NCBI GenBank assembly: GCA_021841935.1
Contig: JAKCDL010000007.1
Coordinates: 43,902-107,901 of the forward strand
DNA: 64,000 nt
Direction: 5' to 3'
Origin: Actinomycetes bacterium
GTDB taxonomy: Bacteria > Actinomycetota > Acidimicrobiia > Acidimicrobiales > Acidimicrobiaceae
A model generated the notes under the pieces. The model worked only from the letters and a program-made list of their open reading frames with translations. It did not search any database and was not told the DNA's origin. Below are positions 35,349 through 43,325 of this stretch, piece by piece. A program made the translations under genes and the position numbers. How positions within the stretch are numbered: position 1 is the stretch's first letter; the number at the start of each line of letters is the position of its first letter.

Positions 35349-37124
35349 TTGGAAGTTGGAATAGCGCAAATAAATGAGCAGGTTGCTGCGACGATAGTCG
35401 ATGAATTAATTCGATGTGGTCTAACTCGAGCACTTATCTCCCCTGGCTCGCGCTCGACTCCCTTGGCGCTTGCATTTGCTCGCAGGAGAGAGATTGAATC
35501 GACGGTAATCCTCGACGAGAGGTCTTCAGCCTTCTTCGCTTTAGGTATAGCGAAGGTTCTTCGGACGCCAGTTGCCATTGTGACTACATCGGGTACTGCG
35601 GTTGCTGAACTTACTCCCGCCGTCATCGAGGCGTCGATGTCAAATATCCCCCTTATTGTGCTTTCGAGCGACCGCCCATTTGAACTCTATCGAAGTGGAT
35701 CTTCCCAGACGATCGACCAAAGCCAGCTCTTTTCTGGATATTTAGCTTCACGAACATTTATCGATGCGGGAGCTCGCGATGGACTTCTTCGACTTCGTTC
35801 CCAAATCTCTAGGGCTTATTTAGAGTCATGTGGCCTTTGGGGGCGCCAATCTCCAGTTCAGGTCAACGTCGCATTTAGGGAGCCTCTTGTAACGGGCGAT
35901 CAAAGCGTTGAGCTCTTGCCAGCTCGTGACGGTGGAGCCCCTTGGTATCGAGGTGTTGATCTTTGCCAGGTGCGAGATCGTGAAGAGATTGCCATTGAGC
36001 TCTTACGTACTCAACGAGGAATCATAGTTGCATCCGAGCACCCAGAGCCTGAGGCCATCTTTGCGCTAAGTGAGATCCTCGGGTGGCCAACGTTTGTAGA
36101 CCCACGTTCAAAAGTGGCTCGCCGAAGTCAATATGCGATCTCAAACTTCGATCAGATTATTCGAAACTTCGATCTTTGTGATTTGGAAGTGCCAGAGGTG
36201 ATCCTCTACTTTGGACGAACCCTAACCTCTAAGCCACTTACCCAATGGTTGACCTCCGTAGGATCATCAAAGTGTCGACTCATACGCCACTCTGTCGCAG
36301 GTGACGACGGTGAAGGGGTCGCCCAGGTACTTATGGCCGGCCAACTGAGCCATCTCCTCGACTGTGTCGCCTCAGTTCAGTCGATCACCACAGGTCCATT
36401 CGATCGAAGCTACACAGAGAGATTCATCGAGATCGATAGGGAGATTACATCTACGATTGAGGAGATGGTTGACTCGGATCGTCTTCTAGGCGAGGCGCTA
36501 GTCGCTCGGCGGTTGATTTGTGAGTTGAACGAACGTGACATGCTCTTTGGAGCTGCTTCAATGGCTATTCGCGACATCGAAGCGATGATGCCATTGAGTG
36601 ATAGCTCTCCCGTTGTCTATGAGAATCGTGGTGTGAATGGAATAGATGGGGTTATCTCTACCTTCGCCGGTGCTCTCGCAACCCACTTGGCGCAAGTCCC
36701 ATCTGATGACGGAGTTGGGGCACTACTCATCGGCGATCTCGCCTTCTTGTACGACGTCTCTTTCTTGCGAGAGCTCGAGAGGCTCTCCTTGCCAGCGTTG
36801 ATCGTCGTAAACGATAACAACGGCGGCGGGATATTTTCGTTTCTCTCCCAGAGGTCAAAGCTGAACGAAGATGAGTTCGAGGTGCTCTTTGGTACCCCTC
36901 ACAACGGTGATATCGGTTCGATAGCTCGTGGATTTTCTCTCGATGTAATTGTTACCAAGGAGATCTCTGATCTATCTAAGGCGATCGCGACAGTTCGGGC
37001 AAACAGACACCCGGTCGTGATCGTCTTTGAATCAAATCGGGATGAGAACTTACTTGCCCATCAAAATTTTCACGAGGCGATGACTAAGAGGATATCTGAG
37101 CTCTCTACGAAGTCGGATAAGTAG
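35349..37124 (+). CDS. menD: 2-Succinyl-5-enolpyruvyl-6-hydroxy-3-cyclohexene-1-carboxylate synthase
   Basis: Thiamine-diphosphate enzyme adding a 2-oxoglutarate-derived unit to isochorismate. N-terminal landmarks are VDELIRCGLTRALISPGSRSTPLALAFA and DERSSAFFALGIAK with the catalytic Glu; TTSGTAVAELTPAVIEAS and SSDRPFELYRSGSSQTIDQSQLF follow. The C-terminal ThDP/Mg motif is seen as GDLAFLYDVSFL...LIVVNDNNGGGIFSFLSQ. These are MenD-specific. Length from TTG 35349 is 591 residues, slightly above usual. The frame is open from ATG 35289, but the extra 20 residues have no family similarity; neither start has a strong ribosome-binding sequence. It is divergent from the probable menH with 272 bases between. 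Confidence 0.93.
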   Translation: MEVGIAQINEQVAATIVDELIRCGLTRALISPGSRSTPLALAFARRREIESTVILDERSSAFFALGIAKVLRTPVAIVTTSGTAVAELTPAVIEASMSNIPLIVLSSDRPFELYRSGSSQTIDQSQLFSGYLASRTFIDAGARDGLLRLRSQISRAYLESCGLWGRQSPVQVNVAFREPLVTGDQSVELLPARDGGAPWYRGVDLCQVRDREEIAIELLRTQRGIIVASEHPEPEAIFALSEILGWPTFVDPRSKVARRSQYAISNFDQIIRNFDLCDLEVPEVILYFGRTLTSKPLTQWLTSVGSSKCRLIRHSVAGDDGEGVAQVLMAGQLSHLLDCVASVQSITTGPFDRSYTERFIEIDREITSTIEEMVDSDRLLGEALVARRLICELNERDMLFGAASMAIRDIEAMMPLSDSSPVVYENRGVNGIDGVISTFAGALATHLAQVPSDDGVGALLIGDLAFLYDVSFLRELERLSLPALIVVNDNNGGGIFSFLSQRSKLNEDEFEVLFGTPHNGDIGSIARGFSLDVIVTKEISDLSKAIATVRANRHPVVIVFESNRDENLLAHQNFHEAMTKRISELSTKSDK

Positions 37125-37311
37125 GGAAAGGTCTCACTTGAACATCGAAGTTTGCTGGTGCAGCGGTAGTCTTCCAATCAAATAGTAAGTTCCTCTATAC
37201 CGACGGAGGTCTTACCTTGGTCCAACGGTGCCTTTAGGGCTACTAGCCAGTCGATTTGAAAAAATTGACGTCCGGTTCACCTCGACCCTACCTTTAGGTA
37301 CTCTGTTGGCG

Positions 37312-38286
37312 TCACTTGGCTGGCGAAACCCGGACTCTGCTCGATCTTTGGGGTACTGTGATGACCAGGAGGCCAGCAAATACTGCCACTAGCCCCAGCC
37401 ACCCTGAGAGGGCGAGTCGCTCATGTAGGACTAGCACCGCTAATAGGGTAGCCACAGCGGGCTCCAAAAGAGAAAGAGTTGTGGCGACGCTGGCAGTGAC
37501 GGAGGCGAGGCCGCGGCCGAAGAGCAGATACCCGATGAACATCGGCACTAACGCCATGTATGAGACGACGGCGAAGTTTCTACCAGATTGCAATATTGAA
37601 GCTCCGCTTACAAGTAGGACCGGTAGGAGCAGAAGGCCACCGATCCCGAAGATCGTCCCCATCGCCAAACGGGATTGAACTCCGGCTCGCATCATTCGTG
37701 CTGCGCCCCAGGAGTAGGTGGCATATGTGAACCCCGCGAATAGGCCAAGGGCCGACCCCAGGACGGAATCGGCGTGGCTAGTGCCAGAGGCCGAAGTTGC
37801 CAAGTGCCCAGCAGTTAGAGCTAGGAGACCGGTCATTGCAAGGGATGTTCCAAGCATCCAGCGCCTAGAAAATGGCCGTCCGTCCACGAGCCGCTCGATG
37901 ATCGCTGCTGCAACTGGGGCCGAGCCGATCGAAATCACCGTTCCGACGGCCACACCGGCTAGGCGCATCGAGGAGTAGAAGGCGAGCGGATAGAGCGCCA
38001 CTGTAAGTGAGGAGAGAGCCAAGGCCCTCCATTGGCCAGCCACTTCCGCTCGATGACGGCATAGGTCACCCGTCGCGAGGACTCCTTGGAGCAGACCTCC
38101 GATGCCCATTGCGGCCGCGCCGATCGCCAGCGGACCTACATCAGGGGCTTGCGCCGCCGCTGTCCCGGTCGTTCCCCAAAGAACAGATGCCGCCAATACC
38201 CAAATTATGCCCCTCTGAGTTATTGCCTTCACCTTGAATAACCCGCTTCGGTCCTTGTGGTGCGCATCGCTATCTCCCGTTGCCAA
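37312..38286 (-). CDS. EamA/DMT-family transporter
   Basis: Membrane protein of about 324 residues with ten hydrophobic segments arranged as two EamA repeats (IIWVLAASVLWGTTGTAAAQAP near the start; LGSALGLFAGFTYATYSWGAARMM for the second repeat). Family members export amino acids or other small metabolites; no substrate is indicated. The gene and its surroundings are visibly richer in G and C than flanking genes, with more GCC/GGC codons, which suggests acquisition from a higher-GC actinobacterium. Start TTG 38286; GTG 38232 is an alternative. It lies 82 bases downstream of a decayed TetR gene on the same strand, with a TetR-type operator further upstream. Confidence 0.85.
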   Translation of the reverse strand: MATGDSDAHHKDRSGLFKVKAITQRGIIWVLAASVLWGTTGTAAAQAPDVGPLAIGAAAMGIGGLLQGVLATGDLCRHRAEVAGQWRALALSSLTVALYPLAFYSSMRLAGVAVGTVISIGSAPVAAAIIERLVDGRPFSRRWMLGTSLAMTGLLALTAGHLATSASGTSHADSVLGSALGLFAGFTYATYSWGAARMMRAGVQSRLAMGTIFGIGGLLLLPVLLVSGASILQSGRNFAVVSYMALVPMFIGYLLFGRGLASVTASVATTLSLLEPAVATLLAVLVLHERLALSGWLGLVAVFAGLLVITVPQRSSRVRVSPAK

Positions 38287-38368
38287 TGTAAGCGCGCCGA
38301 GGTGCCATTTAGGCCGATGCGCACCCTTGCTTCCTTAAGTAAGTACCAAAGCTACGCGACCACTGGCT

Positions 38369-38752
38369 CTACCTTGTCGGTAGGGATGTTATTAGGCTTC
38401 GGATAGTGGTGGTCGGGAGCTCTTCGACCTCTACTTTTGGGCGACGCACCAAAGACCAGCGGTGTTGACAATTCGATAGTTCTGAGGCGGCGTTCAAGAG
38501 CCGGCAGCTAAGGAAGCCACGCGGGTACTCTTTTTGCCTTTGTCGATATATACCATCGAAGACGACGGCTATCTTTTCACGGGTGTTAGTTACCGCAGCG
38601 AGTCGGCGCAGTTGCAGCTCAATGCATTTGGCGTGCCTCCTCATCAGATTGGCAATGGCCAGCTCGTCCTGGAAGTTGATATGTAGGCACATCGCCGTCG
38701 CATCGAGGAGGCGCTCCCGCGTGGACGTACTTTGCCGAGGGATATGTGCCAA
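38369..38752 (-). pseudogene. Decayed TetR-family regulator lacking its recognition helix
   Basis: Starts like an intact TetR protein (RQSTSTRERLLDATAMCLH) and continues with a normal ligand-domain beginning (LMRRHAKCIELQLRRL, KIAVVFDGIYRQRQKEYPRGFLSCRLLNAASELS). However, about 30 residues that should contain the helix-turn-helix (the usual V-S-x-G-x-L-Y-x-H-F part) are missing between CLHINFQ and DELAIANLM. After SELSNCQH the C-terminal part also loses family similarity. So there is an in-frame deletion plus a probable frameshift. It sits upstream of the DMT transporter on the same strand, and its presumed operator at 38798-38821 is intact. I infer a former regulator-transporter unit, now probably constitutive. 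Confidence 0.7.
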
Positions 38753-39505
38753 TGCGATCTTGTTTTTATCGACATCTGACTTGATCTAATCCCCGTCTTT
38801 AGGTAGATCAATCTATCTAAAGGGGTGTCGTTCGAATTTGACGATTGATGCGCTCTGGGGCGGAGTTGAGAATTCGGGGCAAATTATCCCTGGAGAGGAT
38901 AACAGCCACAGACCATCTCAAATGACCGCCAGATTTCCCACCGCACAAGAGTTGTGACGTGGCCAATTAGATCTCCTAGAGGAGGGGACTTATCGATGAC
39001 TACCAAAGTTCGGCCGGAGATACAGGCCATCTGGATCGGAAGGAGGTCGCCCTAAAAGTGTGATCGATGATGTCGGAGGCGGCAACGTATCGTCACCGCC
39101 GTCCCGTAGTTGACCTCATTGACCACGCATCTAAGTTGCTACGCCGTTGGTGGGCAAAGGTCAACCTGTTGCGTGAGTGATGTGCCCAAAGGCGCCTTCT
39201 CCGATTTGACAATCGTCCCGTGGCCCCACTTGATGATTTCGGTTGTGGTTGGGTGGCATCTTCGCCTCTTCGCATGGCCTCTGTGCTGCGATGTTTTGGC
39301 GAGTACGGGCTCATACCCTTCATCTGGACAAGGGCTGACTTCACTGACCATGAACTGCACGAACAGCGACGTACCATGGCCACGAAGAGGATCTTTCCCC
39401 TATCCCCGCCGATGCGGGAAGCTTTGTGTGAGCGTAACTCCGAATTGGGAGGTGAGTTTGTTCAATCGAATTTATAATTTGCCCTCGTCGATTAGATTTG
39501 ACTAG
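38753..39505. other. Operator and gene-debris region upstream of tyrS
   Basis: 753 bases without a convincing intact gene. The left end has the TetR-type operator. Between about 38960 and 39480 several frames of 20-130 codons overlap on both strands. Some have good ribosome-binding sequences (GAGGAGGGG before a 19-codon frame at 38996) but end quickly, as expected for a gene broken by several mutations. Composition is like the GC-richer transporter next to it. The tyrS promoter should lie near 39470-39505, where composition drops back to AT-rich. Confidence 0.5.
38798..38821. promoter_or_regulatory. TetR-type operator upstream of the decayed regulator
   Basis: TTTAGGTAGAT (38798-38808), two-base centre, then ATCTATCTAAA (38811-38821): 10 of 11 positions symmetric. 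CCCC before and GGGG after extend the symmetry. The TAGGTAGATxxATCTATCTA pattern is typical of operators bound by TetR/AcrR repressors. It lies 46 bases before the start of the decayed TetR gene. Confidence 0.7.
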
Positions 39506-40786
39506 ATGAATAGCAAGGTATCGCAGGACTTACAAGAGCGCGGACTCATCAATCAAGTTACATCCGATAAGGTCTACGATCTAATCGATCGTGGTCAGGC
39601 TATCGCATATATTGGTTTTGATCCGACTGCGCCGAGTCTTCACCTTGGAAACCTGATACAGCTTCTTCTTCTGCGTCGGCTACAAATTGGTGGCAATAAG
39701 CCGATTGTTGTTGCCGGAGGCGGCACTGCGATGGTTGGCGATCCTTCAGGGCGATCGAGTGAACGCAATCTCCTCGACGATGAAGCAATAGAGCGCAACC
39801 TAGCAAAGGTAGCAGAGCAGTTGCTTGCTTACCTTGACTTCTCGACTGGTCCAGCTTCAGCGACATTAGTCAATAATCGCGACTGGCTAGAGAAGATTCC
39901 CTTCATCTCGTTCCTGCGGGATCCAGGAAAATTCATAACTATCAACCAGATGCTAGCTAAAGATTCGGTCGCATCTCGCATCTCGAGCGAGCACGGAATT
40001 TCATTCACTGAGTTCACCTACATGTTGATGCAGGCCTATGACTTTGGACAGTTGAGCGATGCATACGGTTGCAATATGCAACTTGGCGGATCCGATCAAT
40101 GGGGAAATATAACCGTTGGAATCGACTACATCTCTAAGTCCCGAGGCCGTGAGGTCTACGGGGTAACTACACCTCTTTTGACTAAGTCTGATGGCACAAA
40201 GTTTGGTAAAAGTGTCGGAGGCGCAATCTATCTTGACAGCGAGTTGACCTCCCAGTACGACTTCTATCAGTTCTTCTTGAGAAGTGATGACGCGGATATC
40301 GAAAAGCTCTTGAAGGTCTTTACCTTCTTTTCGATCGATGAGATAACAGATCTAGTTAGAGCTTCACAAGAGGCACCGGAGAAGCGTATTGGACAGTATG
40401 CGCTCGCCCGTTCGATTACAGAATTCATCCACGGCAAAGATGGTTTAGACCTTGCGGTTGCCGCCTCTGAGGCTCTCTTTACTGAAGACATCTCAGCCGT
40501 TGAGCCAAATGCCCTCCGTATGGCCCTTGCGGGCGCTCCTCGCTCTACGATCCCACGCTCTCAACTTGAAGTGGGGGTCTCCATCGTTGACGTTGCACTC
40601 GACTCTGGCCTAGTCCAAAGTAAGAGCGAGGCGAGAAAGTTGATAAAGGCTGGAGGGTTATATCTTTCAGGTCGACGAATTGTAGATGAAGAGACCAAGG
40701 TGACCCTAGAAGATCAGCTTTCCATCGGAGCGCTACTTTTGCGAAAGGGGAAGGCCAACTACTTGGTCGTAGAGGTTGTTGCATAG
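39506..40786 (+). CDS. tyrS: Tyrosyl-tRNA synthetase
   Basis: Class I aminoacyl-tRNA synthetase charging tRNA-Tyr, 426 residues. The HIGH-type motif is HLGN in FDPTAPSLHLGNLIQL (~residue 46). The tyrosine-site GGGTAMVGDPSGRSSER and the QLGGSDQWGNI segment follow, and the KMSKS-type loop is KFGKS in TKSDGTKFGKSVGG. The C-terminal 60 residues are an S4 RNA-binding domain (VDVALDSGLVQSKSEARKLIKAGGLYLSGRRI). All parts are of normal length. ATG 39506 has no strong ribosome-binding sequence and no T-box-like leader is visible upstream. It converges with the HIT-family gene through a shared hairpin. Confidence 0.97.
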   Translation: MNSKVSQDLQERGLINQVTSDKVYDLIDRGQAIAYIGFDPTAPSLHLGNLIQLLLLRRLQIGGNKPIVVAGGGTAMVGDPSGRSSERNLLDDEAIERNLAKVAEQLLAYLDFSTGPASATLVNNRDWLEKIPFISFLRDPGKFITINQMLAKDSVASRISSEHGISFTEFTYMLMQAYDFGQLSDAYGCNMQLGGSDQWGNITVGIDYISKSRGREVYGVTTPLLTKSDGTKFGKSVGGAIYLDSELTSQYDFYQFFLRSDDADIEKLLKVFTFFSIDEITDLVRASQEAPEKRIGQYALARSITEFIHGKDGLDLAVAASEALFTEDISAVEPNALRMALAGAPRSTIPRSQLEVGVSIVDVALDSGLVQSKSEARKLIKAGGLYLSGRRIVDEETKVTLEDQLSIGALLLRKGKANYLVVEVVA

Positions 40787-40807
40787 CCAAGTAGTTACAG
40801 CGCTATG

Positions 40808-40842
40808 AAGTGGCGCCCTATCTTAATAGTCGGGTGCCACTT
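40808..40842. terminator. Hairpin between convergent tyrS and HIT genes
   Basis: AAGTGGCGCCC (40808-40818) pairs with GGGTGCCACTT (40832-40842), one G-T wobble, 13-base loop. It follows the tyrS stop by 21 bases and overlaps the last bases of the opposing HIT gene; no T-run on either side. Confidence 0.55.
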
Positions 40843-41323
40843 AGATCTGTGAACGGAGTTTTGCCGACACCTCTTCGAGGTGAGCTGTTCCTTGGCGCGG
40901 TCGATTCTTTGCCAAAATAGAGATCCCATCGCCTATGCGCCGTGGTATGACGTGAGCGTGAAAGTGCTTTACGTGTTGGCTGACGACGTTGTTATTCATG
41001 ACCATTGCACCTGGGGTACCAAGGGCTGCTCTTTGACTCTTTACGACTGTGGATATCAAAGCTTGGATCTCGCCACCCAACAAAGTAGGTATATCGGTTA
41101 CATCTACGAGGTGAAGCTTTGGAATCACCAGGCAGTGCCCCTCTGCAATCGGGCGGTGGTCAAGTATCGCCATTGTATTTTCCCAATCAAAGATCACTTG
41201 TGCCTTGAGGTGGTTGGATACTATTGCACAAAATGGGCACGGCTCATTCTTCATAACAGCATCCGTGGATGACGAAGTGGCGCTTTTAATAGTGCTGCTT
41301 ACCTCTATCGAATTATCTTCCAT
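40841..41323 (-). CDS. HIT-family nucleotide hydrolase/transferase
   Basis: Histidine-triad protein of about 160 residues. The active site H-x-H-x-H is seen in HVKHFHAHVIPRR near residue 125, preceded by the zinc-type CPFCAI motif and by LDHRPIAEGHCLVIPKLHLVDVTDI, all standard for the Hint/AP4A-hydrolase-like branch. It likely splits a nucleoside phosphoramidate or dinucleotide; the precise substrate is unknown. ATG 41323 (MEDNSIEVSS) is chosen; an upstream in-frame start would run back through the start region of the divergent rnd gene. The N-terminal Ser/Thr-rich stretch before CPFC is longer than usual. Confidence 0.9.
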   Translation of the reverse strand: MEDNSIEVSSTIKSATSSSTDAVMKNEPCPFCAIVSNHLKAQVIFDWENTMAILDHRPIAEGHCLVIPKLHLVDVTDIPTLLGGEIQALISTVVKSQRAALGTPGAMVMNNNVVSQHVKHFHAHVIPRRIGDGISILAKNRPRQGTAHLEEVSAKLRSQI

Positions 41324-41394
41324 TATCCGACTATCGTAGAAGGGTGCTAGTTGAAGCTGGTTCAAGTTCTTGATGTTGATGAGAAAGTGATATT

Positions 41395-42561
41395 GTGGCG
41401 GAGTTTTACGTAGATAATTCGGCAAACTTGATGAATGCCATCTCTAATATTGCTAAATGTGACGTAATCGCCGTCGACACTGAATTTCACAGAGAGAAGA
41501 GCTACTTTGCCAGATTGGGGTTGGTCCAAATTGGCGCTGGCGAAGACGTCTTTTTGATCGATCCTCTCAAAGTTGATATCGCGCCACTTAGAGATATCTT
41601 TGAAAGTGATATTGAAGTTGTCTTTCACGCCGCCCAACAGGATCTCGAAATATTCAACCGCTACCTAGGGACCGTACCGAGGGTCTTTTTTGATACTCAG
41701 ATCGCGGCGAACTTCCTCGGCTATTCAACTCCCGGTCTAGGGGTATTGTTGGAGTCTTTTCTCGAGATTCACCTCGATAAGTCGGATCGCCTCTCTGACT
41801 GGCTGGCACGCCCTTTAGATAAGAATCAACTTCGCTACGCAGGCCAAGACGTTGCTCACCTGGTTCTGCTGAGAGATCGATTAGTTGAAGACGTTTCTAA
41901 GGCGGGAAGGCTTGAGTGGCTGACCTCTGAGCTCAGCGACTACATAAGCTTGGACTTTACGGGAATCGCCGATCCAAAGAGAGTCTTTTCAAAGCTTCGT
42001 GAGGCAAAGGCGTTGAAGGGAAAGAACCGCAAGGCAGCCTTTGCTCTAGTTAAGTGGCGCGAGGAGAAGGCGGTGGTAGTCGATAGACCATCGCGATTTG
42101 TCTTGCCAGACATTGCAATTGGGTCCCTTGCTCAATCGTTGCCAAAAAAGGTAACTGACGTTAGATCAGCTAGGGGTATGGACTCACGCTATTTGGTAGA
42201 TGGCGTTGAATTTGAGATATTGAAGGTGATAACGGAGAGCGAAAGTATCAATCTGAGTGAACTGGATGAACTTCTCGCAGTGGAAGTTCCTACCCTCAAC
42301 AATGAGTCGATCAGTTTCATAATGACGTGGCTTTCAAGCTATGCCAAACGACTCAAGATAGACCCTTCGACTCTTGCCACTCGACCAGATGTAGTTGATC
42401 TATTTTCACAGGTGCCAAAGGGGAGATTGGTCACTAGCTGGCGTAAGGAGGCGATTGGTGATTACCTTACTCAAGTGCGAGATGGCGAAATCGCTCTAGC
42501 GCTTTCGCCAAGTGGTGAAGTTGAGATGGTGAAGAACTCTCGTAAGAGCGTTGGGCTATGA
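41395..42561 (+). CDS. rnd: Ribonuclease D-like 3'-5' exonuclease
   Basis: DEDD-family exoribonuclease with a C-terminal HRDC domain, 388 residues. Catalytic residues are visible as D-T-E in VIAVDTEFHREKSY (Exo I), HAAQQDLEIFNRYLG (Exo II), and the Exo III pattern LRYAGQDVAHLVLLRDRL with the Tyr and Asp. The HRDC part lies around residues 205-290. It trims tRNA or other small RNA 3' ends. GTG 41395 is the start; 71 bases separate it from the divergent HIT gene. Its TGA overlaps the stop of the opposing 42556-42780 gene by six bases. Confidence 0.94.
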   Translation: MAEFYVDNSANLMNAISNIAKCDVIAVDTEFHREKSYFARLGLVQIGAGEDVFLIDPLKVDIAPLRDIFESDIEVVFHAAQQDLEIFNRYLGTVPRVFFDTQIAANFLGYSTPGLGVLLESFLEIHLDKSDRLSDWLARPLDKNQLRYAGQDVAHLVLLRDRLVEDVSKAGRLEWLTSELSDYISLDFTGIADPKRVFSKLREAKALKGKNRKAAFALVKWREEKAVVVDRPSRFVLPDIAIGSLAQSLPKKVTDVRSARGMDSRYLVDGVEFEILKVITESESINLSELDELLAVEVPTLNNESISFIMTWLSSYAKRLKIDPSTLATRPDVVDLFSQVPKGRLVTSWRKEAIGDYLTQVRDGEIALALSPSGEVEMVKNSRKSVGL

Positions 42562-42780
42562 GCTAGGACGAAGGTCGACGCTCAGTGTTAAAATTCCATC
42601 CTCGAGTTTGTATGTGGCGTCACCTATGATCGAAAAGTCCATGAAATCTTCTTGGGCTGCCTTGATAAATCGTTGTCTCTCGGGACCTTCGATCGGTGGG
42701 ATGCCACGCGACTTTACTGCGCGTGCTCGGCTTTGAAATCTCTTGATCATATCTTCGGGACTAAATTTAGGGTCACTCAT
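42556..42780 (-). CDS. Small conserved-looking protein, 74 aa
   Basis: Short soluble protein beginning MSDPKFSPEDMIKRFQSRARAVKSRGIPP, then EGPERQRFIKAAQEDFMDFSIIGDATYKLEDGILTLSVDLRP. The helix followed by a two-stranded end (ATYKLEDGILTLSVDL) looks like a genuine compact domain, and codon use fits coding sequence, but I do not recognise a family with confidence. It is convergent with rnd, six bases overlapping. There is no ribosome-binding sequence in front of ATG 42780, while TTAACT-type sequence lies just upstream, so it may be a leaderless message. Confidence 0.7.
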   Translation of the reverse strand: MSDPKFSPEDMIKRFQSRARAVKSRGIPPIEGPERQRFIKAAQEDFMDFSIIGDATYKLEDGILTLSVDLRPSS

Positions 42781-43015
42781 AGTTAATAAGTTAATGCGTC
42801 ATCGAACAAAGTGGGTACCACTAGGGACTTGATGCTAGAATTAATGCGCTTATATCGTTGGGCGAGTCTGAGTGCGCTAGGTCTAAAGGGACATTTGACC
42901 GCGCTTCTGGCTTTCCAAATGGCGCACCGCACAAGTTGCGAGGAATTGAAGAAGCTTCATATCGAACTGCAAGATTGCTTCGAGGGACGCTAAGAGTGCG
43001 TAAGGGAGTTTTTAG

Positions 43016-43303
43016 GTGAAAAAAGGACGACACCGGCGGTACGAAGAGGCAAGAATGGCCAAAAGAGCTTTCGTGAAGCCAGTTGTTCGTTGCGTTGAGT
43101 GTAATGGAGATTCAATTCGAGGTCACGCTGATTGGTGTATGGCCGCCACCGAAGAGGAGCGCCTTCTTGAAGAGGGTGCGGAGATTCGCACTGGCAGCTA
43201 CGACGAATATGACGACGAGTACGAAGACGACGACGAATATGAAGATGATGAGGAAGATGAAGACGAAGTCGATCAGGCATATGGTGAGGTTCGTAAGAGC
43301 TAG
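43016..43303 (+). CDS. Small acidic protein with Cys motif
   Basis: 95-residue protein with a basic N-terminus, a possible zinc-binding part (VRCVECNGDSIRGHADWC, C-x2-C then H-x3-C) and an almost purely acidic tail made of Asp, Glu and Tyr (DEYDDEYEDDDEYEDDEEDEDEV). GTG 43016 is supported by AAGGGAG seven bases upstream; ATG 43055 also has a fair AGAGG. The acidic Tyr-rich tail suggests a nucleic-acid- or protein-binding mimic or a tail that binds a basic partner. It lies 22 bases before the alpha/beta-hydrolase gene, so the two may share a transcript. No family is recognised. Confidence 0.7.
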   Translation: MKKGRHRRYEEARMAKRAFVKPVVRCVECNGDSIRGHADWCMAATEEERLLEEGAEIRTGSYDEYDDEYEDDDEYEDDEEDEDEVDQAYGEVRKS

Positions 43304-43325
43304 CTACTGATCGGGATATAGACAA

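Noticed and set aside
39110..39505. 131-codon plus-strand frame before tyrS as a gene
   Set aside because: Product is rich in Cys, Trp and Ser without any domain pattern and overlaps equally long frames on the other strand; looks like debris.
39440..39505. T-box leader for tyrS
   Set aside because: No T-box antiterminator consensus or specifier-loop hairpin was seen; tyrS in actinobacteria is often not T-box controlled.
42811..43033. Overlapping 60- and 70-codon frames on opposite strands between the 74-aa protein and the acidic protein
   Set aside because: Both are plausible by length only; neither has a good start signal and they occupy the same bases, so at most one could be real.
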